Below are positions 1-7,268 of a stretch of 19,557 nt of DNA, in pieces; positions within the stretch are counted from its first letter, which is position 1; each line of letters opens with the position of its first letter. Made by a program: the position numbers and the translations under genes. The notes below the pieces were generated by a model, which worked only from the letters and a program-made list of their open reading frames with translations, did not search any database and was not told the DNA's origin. The stretch is from CALKZN01 sp964633815 (GTDB lineage Bacteria; Pseudomonadota; Gammaproteobacteria; Arenicellales; Arenicellaceae), in the NCBI GenBank assembly GCA_964633815.1, contig CAZWHW010000030.1, positions 1-19,557 on the forward strand, given 5' to 3'.

Positions 1-28
1 GGTTACCAACTAACAGAAAGCCTATGCT

Positions 29-34
29 TATAAT
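29..34 (+). promoter_or_regulatory. Putative -10 element of the GlcC-like regulator gene
   Basis: A perfect TATAAT hexamer lies 53 bases before the ATG at 88. No good -35 hexamer is visible at the usual spacing, and the window starts too close upstream to judge further. Transcription would begin near position 41, so the palindrome at 57-69 would lie just downstream of the start point. Confidence 0.4.
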
Positions 35-56
35 TATTAATGCGATTTTAGCTTTT

Positions 57-69
57 CTGGTATTACCAG
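57..69. promoter_or_regulatory. GntR/FadR-type operator palindrome before the GlcC-like gene
   Basis: CTGGTATTACCAG is a perfect 13-bp palindrome with a single central base, ending 18 bases before the ATG at 88. Its core TGGTATTACCA is identical to the two palindromes at 4157-4169 and 4208-4226. FadR-family regulators such as PdhR and LldR are known to bind TGGT-N3-ACCA sites. I infer autoregulation, or cross-regulation by the PdhR-like protein encoded at 4339-5139, probably by blocking elongation or start-codon access because the site lies downstream of the likely -10. Confidence 0.75.
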
Positions 70-87
70 TTTTTTAGCATAACACTC

Positions 88-843
88 ATGACGACAACTA
101 AAGCAGTAATTACATCTTCCGAGAAAATAATGCAGCAGATTGAAGAGCTAATTGTAGATGGATCTCTTCAACCTGGTGAAAAAATCCCTTCTGAAAGACA
201 ATTATGTCAACGTCTTCAAACATCACGACCCGTGGTACGAGAAGCAATGAAAGAATTACGAGGTCGAGGAGTGTTGCATACTATTCACGGCAAAGGCTCA
301 TTTGTCAGCAATTTTCTTGAAAACGCTTCTGAAACCAATACATTAACAAAAGTCTATGAAAGTCATCCGCGTATGCTATTCGACCTTCTGGAAGTTCGTG
401 AACTTTTAGAGGGCCAAGCTGCAAGTCTAGCTGCCGAGCGTGCAACAGAAAAAGACTTATTCCTTATCAAAAAAGCATTTAATACCATGCATGAAGCTTA
501 TGAGGATAATGCTGAGGTTATGGATGCTGCCAATCTTGATCATGACTTTCACCGATCAATCTATGCCGCATCACACAATCCTGTGTTAATCCATACTTTG
601 CAAAACTTAATGCAATTAATGCGTAACAGTGTAATTGTCACCGTTAGCAATTTATTCCATCACGATCATTCAAAACAACAAATTCAAGCTTATCATCGGC
701 TTATTTATAACGCCATCATTGACGGCAAACCTGACAATGCCAAACGTGCTGCTATGGAACATATTAAAGATGTTCGAGATCGCATTCTTGAACTCGAACG
801 TCAAAAGCAACGTCTGTTCAGAGCAAAAATTCTAGAAAAATAA
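88..843 (+). CDS. GlcC-like FadR-family GntR transcriptional regulator
   Basis: This 251-residue DNA-binding regulator has an N-terminal winged helix-turn-helix at about residues 12-73, with recognition region SRPVVREAM. A C-terminal all-helical FCD ligand domain spans about 90-230. Likely FCD metal ligands are D151, H155, H203 and H225 (the D-x2-F-H motif is visible). From memory, the stretch with PSERQLC, LRGRGV and MLFDLLEVRELLEG resembles E. coli GlcC, the glycolate-responsive activator, more than PdhR or FadR. The length matches the family. The start is the first in-frame ATG and has no clear Shine-Dalgarno. A FadR-type operator lies 18 bases upstream. The gene is tail-to-tail with dctM. 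The ligand is inferred to be a small carboxylate such as glycolate, but this cannot be read from sequence. What lies upstream (left of the window) is unknown; glc-type genes are one possibility. Confidence 0.9.
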   Translation: MTTTKAVITSSEKIMQQIEELIVDGSLQPGEKIPSERQLCQRLQTSRPVVREAMKELRGRGVLHTIHGKGSFVSNFLENASETNTLTKVYESHPRMLFDLLEVRELLEGQAASLAAERATEKDLFLIKKAFNTMHEAYEDNAEVMDAANLDHDFHRSIYAASHNPVLIHTLQNLMQLMRNSVIVTVSNLFHHDHSKQQIQAYHRLIYNAIIDGKPDNAKRAAMEHIKDVRDRILELERQKQRLFRAKILEK

Positions 844-883
844 AGATCATGTGAGCCACATACAAATCGACCCACATGACCTT
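843..883 (-). terminator. Terminator of the first TRAP operon, possibly bidirectional
   Basis: Arms 843-853 and 873-883 pair over 11 bp with one G-U wobble when read on the minus strand, around a 19-base loop. On the minus strand the hairpin is followed by TATTTTTC, a U-rich tract, which fits termination after dctM (stop at 893). It fills the 49-bp gap between two convergent genes. The long loop makes the call moderate. Confidence 0.55.
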
Positions 884-892
884 AAAGGTGAA

Positions 893-2281
893 CTATTTAC
901 CGTAAACAACAGCTGGGAGGTAAGTTGTCAGCGACGGATAGAACACAACGATAGCCAAACCAATTAACTGCAAAATAATAAATGGCGTAACACCTTTATA
1001 AATATCGGTTAACTTCACTTCAGGGGGGCAAACTCCTTTCAAATAAAATAGTGCAAAACCGACGGGCGGGGTTAAAAATGAAGTTTGCAGCGTGATTGCA
1101 ACCAGCATCACAAACCAAACAACAACTGGTTCATCGATCACGCCATAACCATTGACTGCAAAATCCATACCCATAATTACAGGTGCTATCAATGGTAAAA
1201 CAATCAATGTAATTTCAATCCAATCAAGTAAAAATCCTAATAAAAAGACAATAAACAAGATAGAAATTAATACTCCATAAGGTCCAAATGGCAAGCTTGT
1301 CAAACCGCGCTCAATTAACTCGTCACCACCTAATTCTCGCAACACCAAAGCAAACATAGTCGCGCCGATGAAAATCATAAAAATATAAGCGGTCGTTCGA
1401 TATGCATCCAAGCTAACTTCTTTGAAAACTTTGAAGTTTAATTTCTTATTGTATGCTGCCAATAAGGTTGCTCCTAAAGCGCCAATACCACTAGCTTCTG
1501 TTGGTGTTGCGACTCCAGCGAAAATAGAACCCAACACGGCCAGAATTAATAACAAGGGCGGAACAATATTTTTCAATACTCCCCAAACCATCTGCCAATC
1601 TAACTTTTTTTGATCTTTTGGTAATGGTGCAAGATCTGGTTTGGCATAAGACACCGCAATAATATAAGTCAAATACAATGCGCCTAAAATCAAACCAGGA
1701 AACACAGCAGCCATAAACAAATCACCAACTGATAGTGCGAGTTGGTCAGCCATAATGACTAACATGATGCTTGGTGGCAATAAAATACCTAATGTACCTG
1801 CACTACAAATAGTACCGGTTGCCAAAGCTTTGTTATAACCTTGATTCATCATCGCAGGTAATGACAAAAGCCCTAACAGCACAACTGATGCACCAATGAT
1901 GCCAGTAGATGCCGCCAAAATAATCCCTATTAAGGTCACAGTAATTGCTAAACCACCACGAATCTTGCCAAACATATCTTGCATAGACAGCATCAAACGT
2001 TCTGCCACACCCGATTTATCTAACATTAGGCCCATAAATATGAACATCGGTAATGCCACTAATACCCAGTTTTCCATCAACGAAAACAGACGCGACACTA
2101 CTAAGCCCATAGTATTTAGGTCAATACCTGTAATGGTGCCTAAATACATATCGGATAAAAATCCAAAAAAACCGAACATGACACCAACACCAGCTAATAC
2201 ATAGCCAACGGGAATGCCAGTAAATAAAAAAGCAATGAACGTAAAGAACATGCCTATCACTAAAATTTCATTTATTTCCAT
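893..2281 (-). CDS. dctM: TRAP transporter large permease subunit DctM (first system)
   Basis: This 462-residue inner-membrane protein is the transport subunit of a tripartite ATP-independent periplasmic carrier, which uses a sodium or proton gradient to import the solute delivered by DctP. The sequence is a string of about 12 hydrophobic segments. It has the family's hallmark stretches: MFIFMGLMLDKSG near residue 80, GIIGASVV and SLPAMMNQGYNKALATGTICSAGTLG in the first half, ATPTEASG near 260, and LGFLLDWIEI plus QTSFLTPPVGFALFYLKGV in the second half. Length is at the upper end of the usual 425-460 range. It is the last gene of dctP-dctQ-dctM on the minus strand, starting 48 bases after dctQ ends. 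A hairpin terminator follows. Substrate cannot be inferred from this subunit. Confidence 0.95.
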   Translation of the reverse strand: MEINEILVIGMFFTFIAFLFTGIPVGYVLAGVGVMFGFFGFLSDMYLGTITGIDLNTMGLVVSRLFSLMENWVLVALPMFIFMGLMLDKSGVAERLMLSMQDMFGKIRGGLAITVTLIGIILAASTGIIGASVVLLGLLSLPAMMNQGYNKALATGTICSAGTLGILLPPSIMLVIMADQLALSVGDLFMAAVFPGLILGALYLTYIIAVSYAKPDLAPLPKDQKKLDWQMVWGVLKNIVPPLLLILAVLGSIFAGVATPTEASGIGALGATLLAAYNKKLNFKVFKEVSLDAYRTTAYIFMIFIGATMFALVLRELGGDELIERGLTSLPFGPYGVLISILFIVFLLGFLLDWIEITLIVLPLIAPVIMGMDFAVNGYGVIDEPVVVWFVMLVAITLQTSFLTPPVGFALFYLKGVCPPEVKLTDIYKGVTPFIILQLIGLAIVVFYPSLTTYLPAVVYGK

Positions 2282-2329
2282 CTCTACTACTCTTTAAATC
2301 TGAGGTAAATGATCTGCTTATCTCAACGC

Positions 2330-2890
2330 TCAGTCATCCTTATTGGTGATTAAGGCATCAATGTTGTGCAATAACCTTGAAACAACAGCCACAGCTAATA
2401 AGATAAAACTGATAGGGATAACGGCTTTAATTGCCCATCGAAAAGGCAAGCCTAATGGAGAATTAGATGCCTCATTCACTCGATAGGAATCAGCAACATA
2501 GTCAACGCTATTAAATACAACTACAAAGATAAATGGTAAGACAAAGAAAACAGCACCAAAGATTTCCCATTTTCGTACGGTTTTTCGTTTCAGCTTATCT
2601 GCGACAACATCTACTCGCACTTGGCTATTCGTTATTTCTGCGAATGACAAACCAAACATCATTCCCAATGCATATAAATGCCATTGAATTTCTTCAAAAA
2701 CAATTAAGCCATTACTAAAACCATAGCGTAATACGACATTTACTATGATCGCCCCAATCAACAATGCATAGCACCAACAAAATAATCTTGCTGTTATATG
2801 GATGAATTTATCAAGACCATAAGCTAATTTTGCTATTGGCGTATTACTTGTCAATTCGACTGGATAAAGTGAATTATTACCTGAAGACAT
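2330..2890 (-). CDS. dctQ: TRAP transporter small permease subunit DctQ (first system)
   Basis: This 186-residue inner-membrane protein has four predicted membrane helices (about 34-54, 68-88, 110-130, 150-171). This is the normal DctQ topology, in which it scaffolds DctM. The DctQ signature is visible as EEIQWHLYALGMMFGLSFAE, followed by a basic cytoplasmic loop (KLKRKTVRKW). An AGG is placed 8 bases before the ATG as a weak ribosome binding site. It lies between dctP and dctM but is separated from dctP by a strong hairpin at 2931-2961, so its expression is probably lower than that of the binding protein. DctQ proteins diverge strongly in sequence, so the call rests on topology, signature and position together. 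Confidence 0.92.
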   Translation of the reverse strand: MSSGNNSLYPVELTSNTPIAKLAYGLDKFIHITARLFCWCYALLIGAIIVNVVLRYGFSNGLIVFEEIQWHLYALGMMFGLSFAEITNSQVRVDVVADKLKRKTVRKWEIFGAVFFVLPFIFVVVFNSVDYVADSYRVNEASNSPLGLPFRWAIKAVIPISFILLAVAVVSRLLHNIDALITNKDD

Positions 2891-2930
2891 AGTATTTACC
2901 TATTTGGTATAAATAATTCAAACCTAAAAA

Positions 2931-2961
2931 CAAGGCTAGAAGCTAAATGCTTCTAGCCTTG
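2931..2961 (-). terminator. Intercistronic hairpin terminator between dctP and dctQ (first system)
   Basis: A perfect 13-bp stem (CAAGGCTAGAAGC, loop of 5, GCTTCTAGCCTTG) is followed on the minus strand by TTTTTAGG. It lies 38 bases after the dctP stop and about 40 bases before the dctQ start. It has the form of an intrinsic terminator. Partial readthrough would give more binding protein than permease, a known arrangement in solute-binding-protein operons. Confidence 0.85.
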
Positions 2962-2999
2962 AATTTGAGCTTGTTACAACAATAATTTAATGGGTAGTA

Positions 3000-4067
3000 T
3001 TACTTTCTTGGCAAGAAAGCATTCTTTTCCCAAATAGAATATCCTTTGCGGAATTCTTCTAAGTCAGCCCAAATTTTAGCAAATGCAGGATCTGCCGCTT
3101 TTTGGTCAACAACAACTTCGTCCCATTTTGTTTTGAACGTATTAAGCATTTCATCAGACCAATAAATATTTTTGACGCCATTAGCTAAATTTTCAGCCAT
3201 CACTGGTGCCTGAATTGCCTCTCCATTGGCTAAAGCATCTAATGTTGCTGCACGGCATAAGTGTGTAACCACAGCTTGTTGACTCTCACTCATTCCATTC
3301 CAAACATCTTTATTAATCATCAATTCCATTGCTGTCGCTTGTTGATGCCAACCAGGATAATAATTGTATTTAGCAATCTTGCTTACTCCAATGCGCTTGT
3401 CAATTGCAGGCATTGAAAATTCAGTCGCATCAATAGCACCTTTTTCCAATGCAGGGAAAATTTCGCCTCCAGGAAGACCAACAGTACTTACACCCAACTT
3501 CTCCATTACTTCAGCACCAAGACCGAAAAAACGCATTTTCAAACCTTTTAAATCTTCTGCAGATTTGATTTCTTTTTTAAACCAACCCGAAGTTTCAGGT
3601 GCGATAATGCCGCAAATTTGTGTTTTCACATTATAGCCAGAGTTGTCATAAAGCTCTTGGTGCAATTTTGCACCATTGCCATACATAAACCATGCCATAT
3701 ATTCAGGTGCTTCTGGACCAAATGGGACAGCTGAAAATAGACGTGCTGCAGGCATTTTACCGCCCCAATTTCCTGGAGTTGCATAGCCTGCTTGTACTTT
3801 TCCACTTGACACTGCATCCAAAATTTCCTTCGGACCTATTAATTTTTTAGGCTCATATAGCTTAACCTTGACAGAACCGTTACTTAATATTCCAGCATTA
3901 TCAGCAACATATTTTGCTGGAGTACCTAAGCCAGGCAAATGTGAACCATAATAGATTGGCATCTTCAACAAGACAGGCTTATCTTTTGCCATGACTTGAG
4001 TAGGCATGCTTAATGAGACGGCAGTGATGCCCGCCATAGCGACAGACTTTATAAATAATGATTTCAT
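3000..4067 (-). CDS. dctP: TRAP transporter periplasmic solute-binding protein DctP (first system)
   Basis: This 355-residue periplasmic receptor captures the substrate and delivers it to DctQM. A Sec signal peptide is visible (MKSLFIKS, hydrophobic stretch, cleavage likely after VMA at about residue 27). The family core follows: GWFKKEIKSAEDLKGLKMRFFG with R179 as the expected carboxylate-binding arginine, then GLPGGEIFPALEKGAIDATEF, then YNYYPGWHQQ. Compared with the other binding proteins in this window (9327-10385, 10583-11611), the cation-site positions are changed: E instead of Q at 158, EF instead of EW at 216-217, and Q instead of E at 242. It is therefore probably a different subfamily with a different ligand. 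A strong GGAGG ribosome site at 4074-4078 fixes the start. The gene diverges from the PdhR-like regulator across a region with two operators. Confidence 0.94.
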   Translation of the reverse strand: MKSLFIKSVAMAGITAVSLSMPTQVMAKDKPVLLKMPIYYGSHLPGLGTPAKYVADNAGILSNGSVKVKLYEPKKLIGPKEILDAVSSGKVQAGYATPGNWGGKMPAARLFSAVPFGPEAPEYMAWFMYGNGAKLHQELYDNSGYNVKTQICGIIAPETSGWFKKEIKSAEDLKGLKMRFFGLGAEVMEKLGVSTVGLPGGEIFPALEKGAIDATEFSMPAIDKRIGVSKIAKYNYYPGWHQQATAMELMINKDVWNGMSESQQAVVTHLCRAATLDALANGEAIQAPVMAENLANGVKNIYWSDEMLNTFKTKWDEVVVDQKAADPAFAKIWADLEEFRKGYSIWEKNAFLPRK

Positions 4068-4156
4068 GAATTTCCTCCGAAATATTATGGCTATTAATCT
4101 AGCGTTAATTTGACCATTAAATTTCTTATTGATTTAAATTTGGTTTTTATGGTTTG

Positions 4157-4169
4157 TTGGTATTACCAA
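4157..4169. promoter_or_regulatory. GntR/FadR-type operator, dctP-proximal
   Basis: TTGGTATTACCAA is a perfect 13-bp palindrome, 90 bases before the dctP start at 4067. It would lie downstream of the proposed dctP start point (near 4189), as a roadblock site. Its centre is 54 bp from that of the second palindrome, close to five helical turns, so both sites would face the same side of the DNA. Confidence 0.8.
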
Positions 4170-4195
4170 AAATTGATAATGCCAATTCGACGGAG

Positions 4196-4223
4196 AGTAT
4201 CATAGGTATATTGGTATTACCAA
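4196..4223 (-). promoter_or_regulatory. Putative promoter of the first dctPQM operon
   Basis: Read on the minus strand, TTGGTA (4218-4223) and GATACT (4196-4201) are separated by 16 bases and could serve as -35 and -10. The -35 is built from one half of the palindrome at 4208-4226, so a bound regulator would exclude RNA polymerase. The hexamers are only moderate matches. Confidence 0.4.
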
Positions 4224-4226
4224 TAT
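4208..4226. promoter_or_regulatory. Extended PdhR/LldR-type operator shared by divergent promoters
   Basis: ATATTGGTATTACCAATAT is a perfect 19-bp palindrome centred on T4217. Its inner 15 bases are an exact match to the known PdhR/LldR-type consensus ATTGGT-N3-ACCAAT. It lies between dctP (minus) and the PdhR-like gene (plus). Each half-site also supplies a plausible -35 for one of the two divergent promoters. Confidence 0.88.
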
Positions 4227-4240
4227 TTATTGTATAGAAT
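4211..4240 (+). promoter_or_regulatory. Putative promoter of the PdhR-like regulator
   Basis: On the plus strand, TTGGTA (4211-4216) as -35 is followed by TATAGA (4233-4238, 16-base spacer) or TAGAAT (4235-4240, 18-base spacer) as -10. The -35 lies inside the operator palindrome, which suggests autorepression. The resulting leader would be about 90 bases; nothing else is recognisable in 4241-4338. Confidence 0.45.
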
Positions 4241-4338
4241 GAGAACTAATTAATCTTAAGGTGATAAAATCAAATTCTTAATAAAATTTGTATCCCGTTA
4301 GTCTAATGCTGTTTTATGATTGAGAAAAAATAATTAAA

Positions 4339-5139
4339 ATGAAATTTCAAGCCGTAAAATCAACCTCCATTTCAGACTCTGTTGCAGATGAGATCAAACA
4401 ACGAATCTTATCCGGCGATCTAGTTGCAGGTAATAAATTACCCCCCGAACGAGAACTTGCTCTGCAATTCAACGTTTCTCGCCCTTCGGTTCGTGAGGCC
4501 ATCAATAAACTGCAAGCCAAAGGCATTGTTCGCAAGGTTCCTGGTGGCGGGAATTATATTAACGATGACTTAGGCTCTTCTTTTGCGGACCCTTTGCTAG
4601 ATCTATTTGCTAACGATAAAAATGCTTCTTTTGATATTTTAGAATTACGTTTTGCTGTGGAAGCACTATCTGCGTATTTCGCAGCAAAACGCGCCACAAA
4701 ATCACAGTTAGAAAACATTCAACAAAAATACCAAGATTTATTAGAAGTTCATAAAAAAGCAGATCCTGAAAAAGAAGCAAAAGGAGATGCTGCTTTTCAT
4801 ATGGCTATTGCCGAAGCTTCAAACAATCCTGCGATTGTGCATTTAATGCGGAACTTATTAAACGTTTTAGAAGTGAGTATTAGTAGCTATTTTAATGAAT
4901 CACCGGTTGATAGAAACAAACGTTTGCCTAAAGAACATGGTGATATCCTTGACGCAATATTAAAAAAAGAACCTATTCTTGCCAGAGAACGAATGAAGTT
5001 TCATATTGCTGGTGTTGAAAGACGTCTTGCCGCACTTCGTTATGAAGAATCACAACAAAATGAAGACTTATCCAGACAAGAAAATCTAACCAATATAAGC
5101 AATGAAACAGAAAGTTACTTATCCAAAAATAACACCTAG
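4339..5139 (+). CDS. PdhR-like FadR-family GntR transcriptional regulator
   Basis: This 266-residue regulator has a winged helix-turn-helix at about residues 8-75. The stretch GNKLPPERELALQFNVSRPS, then VREAI and PGGGNYI, reads much like E. coli PdhR, the pyruvate-responsive repressor. The FCD domain spans about 95-232, with likely metal ligands D150, H154, H200 and H222. PdhR binds ATTGGT-N3-ACCAAT, and exactly that sequence lies in the promoter region at 4208-4226, supporting both the family call and autoregulation. Residues 236-266 form an extra polar tail rich in Gln, Asn, Ser and Glu that looks disordered. The gene diverges from the first TRAP operon and ends only 7 bases before the convergent response-regulator stop. 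Pyruvate or a related acid as inducer is inferred. It might instead be LldR-like. Confidence 0.9.
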   Translation: MKFQAVKSTSISDSVADEIKQRILSGDLVAGNKLPPERELALQFNVSRPSVREAINKLQAKGIVRKVPGGGNYINDDLGSSFADPLLDLFANDKNASFDILELRFAVEALSAYFAAKRATKSQLENIQQKYQDLLEVHKKADPEKEAKGDAAFHMAIAEASNNPAIVHLMRNLLNVLEVSISSYFNESPVDRNKRLPKEHGDILDAILKKEPILARERMKFHIAGVERRLAALRYEESQQNEDLSRQENLTNISNETESYLSKNNT

Positions 5140-5146
5140 CCTTTCA

Positions 5147-5782
5147 TTATTCGCAAAGCCCGTTGTTTATCGCATAACGAACTAGCCCCGGTGTGGTAGA
5201 AATATCTAATTTGACTTTAATATTACGTCGATGTGTTTCAACAGTGCGGACACTAATATCTAACTTTCTAGCCATTTCCTTGTTACTCATCCCTCCTGCA
5301 AGCAAGCGTAAAACAGTTTGTTCACGATTGCTTAACGCCTCATCTTGAGTGCCTATTTCTTGGTTAGTTAGGATTTGTGCGATACTCGGACTAAAATAAA
5401 CCCCTCCCATGTGCACCGCTTTAATTGCCATTAGCATTTCGTCAGCAGAAGTGTTTTTAAGAACATAACCTTTAACACCTGCTCGAGCCATATTCATTAC
5501 ATATTCGCGGTCATCATGCATGCTTAAAATTAGCAATTTTACGGAACTAAATTTTTCTTTAAAAATTTCTGCAGCTTCAATGCCGTTCATGATAGGCATA
5601 TTAATATCCATCAAAACAACATCCGGCATAACTTGCTCAACGACTTCAATTGCATCTTTACCATTAGAAGCCTGCCCAACAACTTCTACTTTATTGGAGC
5701 GCTCTAATCGTGAGATTAAACCATCTAAAACCAATGGATGATCATCAACAATGACTAACGATATTTTTTCTGATTCTGTCAT
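5147..5782 (-). CDS. NarL/FixJ-family response regulator
   Basis: From the chosen ATG at 5782 this is a 211-residue DNA-binding response regulator. The receiver domain (about 8-122) has acidic residues D13 and D14, phosphoacceptor D59 in LMDINMP, S87 in LSMHDD and K109 in VLKN. The LuxR-type helix-turn-helix (about 146-205) reads SNREQTVLRLLAGGMSNKEM with the recognition part VRTVETHRRNI. A start 14 codons further upstream (5824) is open but would overlap the kinase by 46 bases. The ATG at 5782 gives an ATGA overlap with the kinase stop, typical of translational coupling, and the receiver begins right after it. It is the partner of the kinase at 5779-7182 and probably activates or represses the adjacent TRAP genes. 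Target sites are not proven. Confidence 0.93.
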   Translation of the reverse strand: MTESEKISLVIVDDHPLVLDGLISRLERSNKVEVVGQASNGKDAIEVVEQVMPDVVLMDINMPIMNGIEAAEIFKEKFSSVKLLILSMHDDREYVMNMARAGVKGYVLKNTSADEMLMAIKAVHMGGVYFSPSIAQILTNQEIGTQDEALSNREQTVLRLLAGGMSNKEMARKLDISVRTVETHRRNIKVKLDISTTPGLVRYAINNGLCE

Positions 5783-7182
5783 CCTACCGTTTCCGCCAAA
5801 TTCTTCGTTGAAGAAATAATCCACCGTCTAGGAATGGCCGCTATCACAGTTGTACCTTGAGTAGATGAGCGAATATCCAAATGACCTTTAAAATAACCGA
5901 GCCTTTCTGTCATATTCCTCAAACCTATACCTAGACCAGGATTCTCTTTAAAACGTTTATCATCAACATTAAAGCCAATGCCATTATCAGCAATGCGCAC
6001 CTCAAACCATTTAGAGCCCATTTTGAATTCAATCTCAACTTTGCTGGCGATAGCATGTCGTTCAATATTAGTCAGCGCTTCTTGAGTGACTCGAAAAAGT
6101 GTAGTCTTAGCATCTTGAGGCAATAAATTACGAACCTGAACTTTCACCAATTTAACGTCTATATCGAGCCTTTTTTGAAAATCTTCTACTAACATTTCAA
6201 CGGCTGCCATTAAGCCAAAATCATCAAGTAAACTTGGATGCAAGTCTCGAGAAATTCGCCTAACTTCTTGCATTGTCTCTTGAAGATAATGATTGCTTTT
6301 ATTTACCAACCTCGCATGGTCAGAGTCTTTTTTTTCAAATAAAAAAGCAGCTTCTTCTAAATAATATTTAATCGCAGCCAATGATTGCGAAATGCCATCA
6401 TGTAACTCTCGAGACACTCGCCGACGTTCTTCATCTTGAGTGTTCATCACCCGTTTGGTTAGCACCTGCAACTTGATATCAGCTAACTTTCTTTCATTAA
6501 ACTGTAAAAACAAGTTTGAAACAAAAATTAAGCACGCTGAAATTAACGCTATAGACAAAATAACAAAACTAGTGCTTTTGATATGTTTATCCATAGCGGA
6601 TTGCATAATGCTGACTTGCTCATCAAGATCATCTGTATACATACCTGTGCCAATCATCCAATTCCAATCCTTCAATAAACGGGAATAACCTAATTTTTCA
6701 GCCGTTTCACCAATCGAAGGTTTTTCCCATATGTATTGAGTATAACCACCGCCATCTTTGGCATTTTTGATCAACTCTTGAATCACAGGTTTACCATTTG
6801 GATCAGTTAAATCCCAATAGTTTTCACCTAAGCGATAAGGTTGTTTGGGATGAACGACATTAGTTCCACTATCAGTATAAGCATAGAAATAGCCATCCTC
6901 AGAATATTCTAAGTTAGTCAGAATTTCTTTAACGCGTTCCTTAGCGGACCCTATATCAATATCTGAAACAGCATAGAGGTGATCAATCGCTGAAAAAGCC
7001 AAATTAGTATAGTTAACAAGCTCTTTTTTGCGAATATCTAGTAATGCTTCTTTTAATTCATATGCTTGCTTATCTGATAAGTTTCTAGTTTGTACATTGA
7101 CTAATAAAATAGTTAACAACATAGCCAACAGCATAGGTAAAACAGCAAGTAAAAAAACTTTTTTATTTGATTGCAACATCAT
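5779..7182 (-). CDS. Membrane sensor histidine kinase with periplasmic single-Cache domain
   Basis: This 467-residue NarX/DegS-type kinase has a membrane helix at about 9-29. A periplasmic sCache_2-like sensor follows (about 35-190, with GYFYAYTDSGTNVVHP, LGENYWDLTDPNG and DWNWMIGTGMYTDDLDE). The second helix is at about 204-226. A HisKA_3 dimerisation domain carries the phosphorylated H261 in RELHDG. The HATPase_c domain has an N box at 368-377 and glycine motifs DNGIGF (399-404) and GLGIGLRNM (416-424). No HAMP domain is evident between helix 2 and HisKA_3. Single-Cache domains of this type are known to bind C2/C3 carboxylates, so it probably senses the acid imported by the neighbouring TRAP system. 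GAGGG at 5 bases before the first of two adjacent ATGs supports the start. It follows dctM by 86 bases and may be co-transcribed. Confidence 0.93.
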   Translation of the reverse strand: MMLQSNKKVFLLAVLPMLLAMLLTILLVNVQTRNLSDKQAYELKEALLDIRKKELVNYTNLAFSAIDHLYAVSDIDIGSAKERVKEILTNLEYSEDGYFYAYTDSGTNVVHPKQPYRLGENYWDLTDPNGKPVIQELIKNAKDGGGYTQYIWEKPSIGETAEKLGYSRLLKDWNWMIGTGMYTDDLDEQVSIMQSAMDKHIKSTSFVILSIALISACLIFVSNLFLQFNERKLADIKLQVLTKRVMNTQDEERRRVSRELHDGISQSLAAIKYYLEEAAFLFEKKDSDHARLVNKSNHYLQETMQEVRRISRDLHPSLLDDFGLMAAVEMLVEDFQKRLDIDVKLVKVQVRNLLPQDAKTTLFRVTQEALTNIERHAIASKVEIEFKMGSKWFEVRIADNGIGFNVDDKRFKENPGLGIGLRNMTERLGYFKGHLDIRSSTQGTTVIAAIPRRWIISSTKNLAETVG

Positions 7183-7268
7183 TAAAGCCCTCTTTAGCTA
7201 ATTACTGTCCTACCAGAACACCATCAGTCAACTATTTCATTAAGATCACATAAGCGAATACTTTTTGC

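Noticed and set aside
4150..4240. Possible sigma-54 promoter for the first dctP (TTGGCA on the minus strand)
   Set aside because: No GC at the required -12 spacing from the GG. The signals fit sigma-70-type elements better.
5783..5824. Longer response-regulator start adding 14 residues (MDYFFNEEFGGNGR)
   Set aside because: It would overlap the kinase by 46 bases. The ATG at 5782 gives the usual ATGA coupling and places the receiver domain at the normal distance from the N-terminus.
7183..7268. Separate promoter for the kinase-regulator pair (TTGACT on the minus strand at 7226-7231)
   Set aside because: No convincing -10 at 16-18 bases. Co-transcription with dctM remains equally likely.
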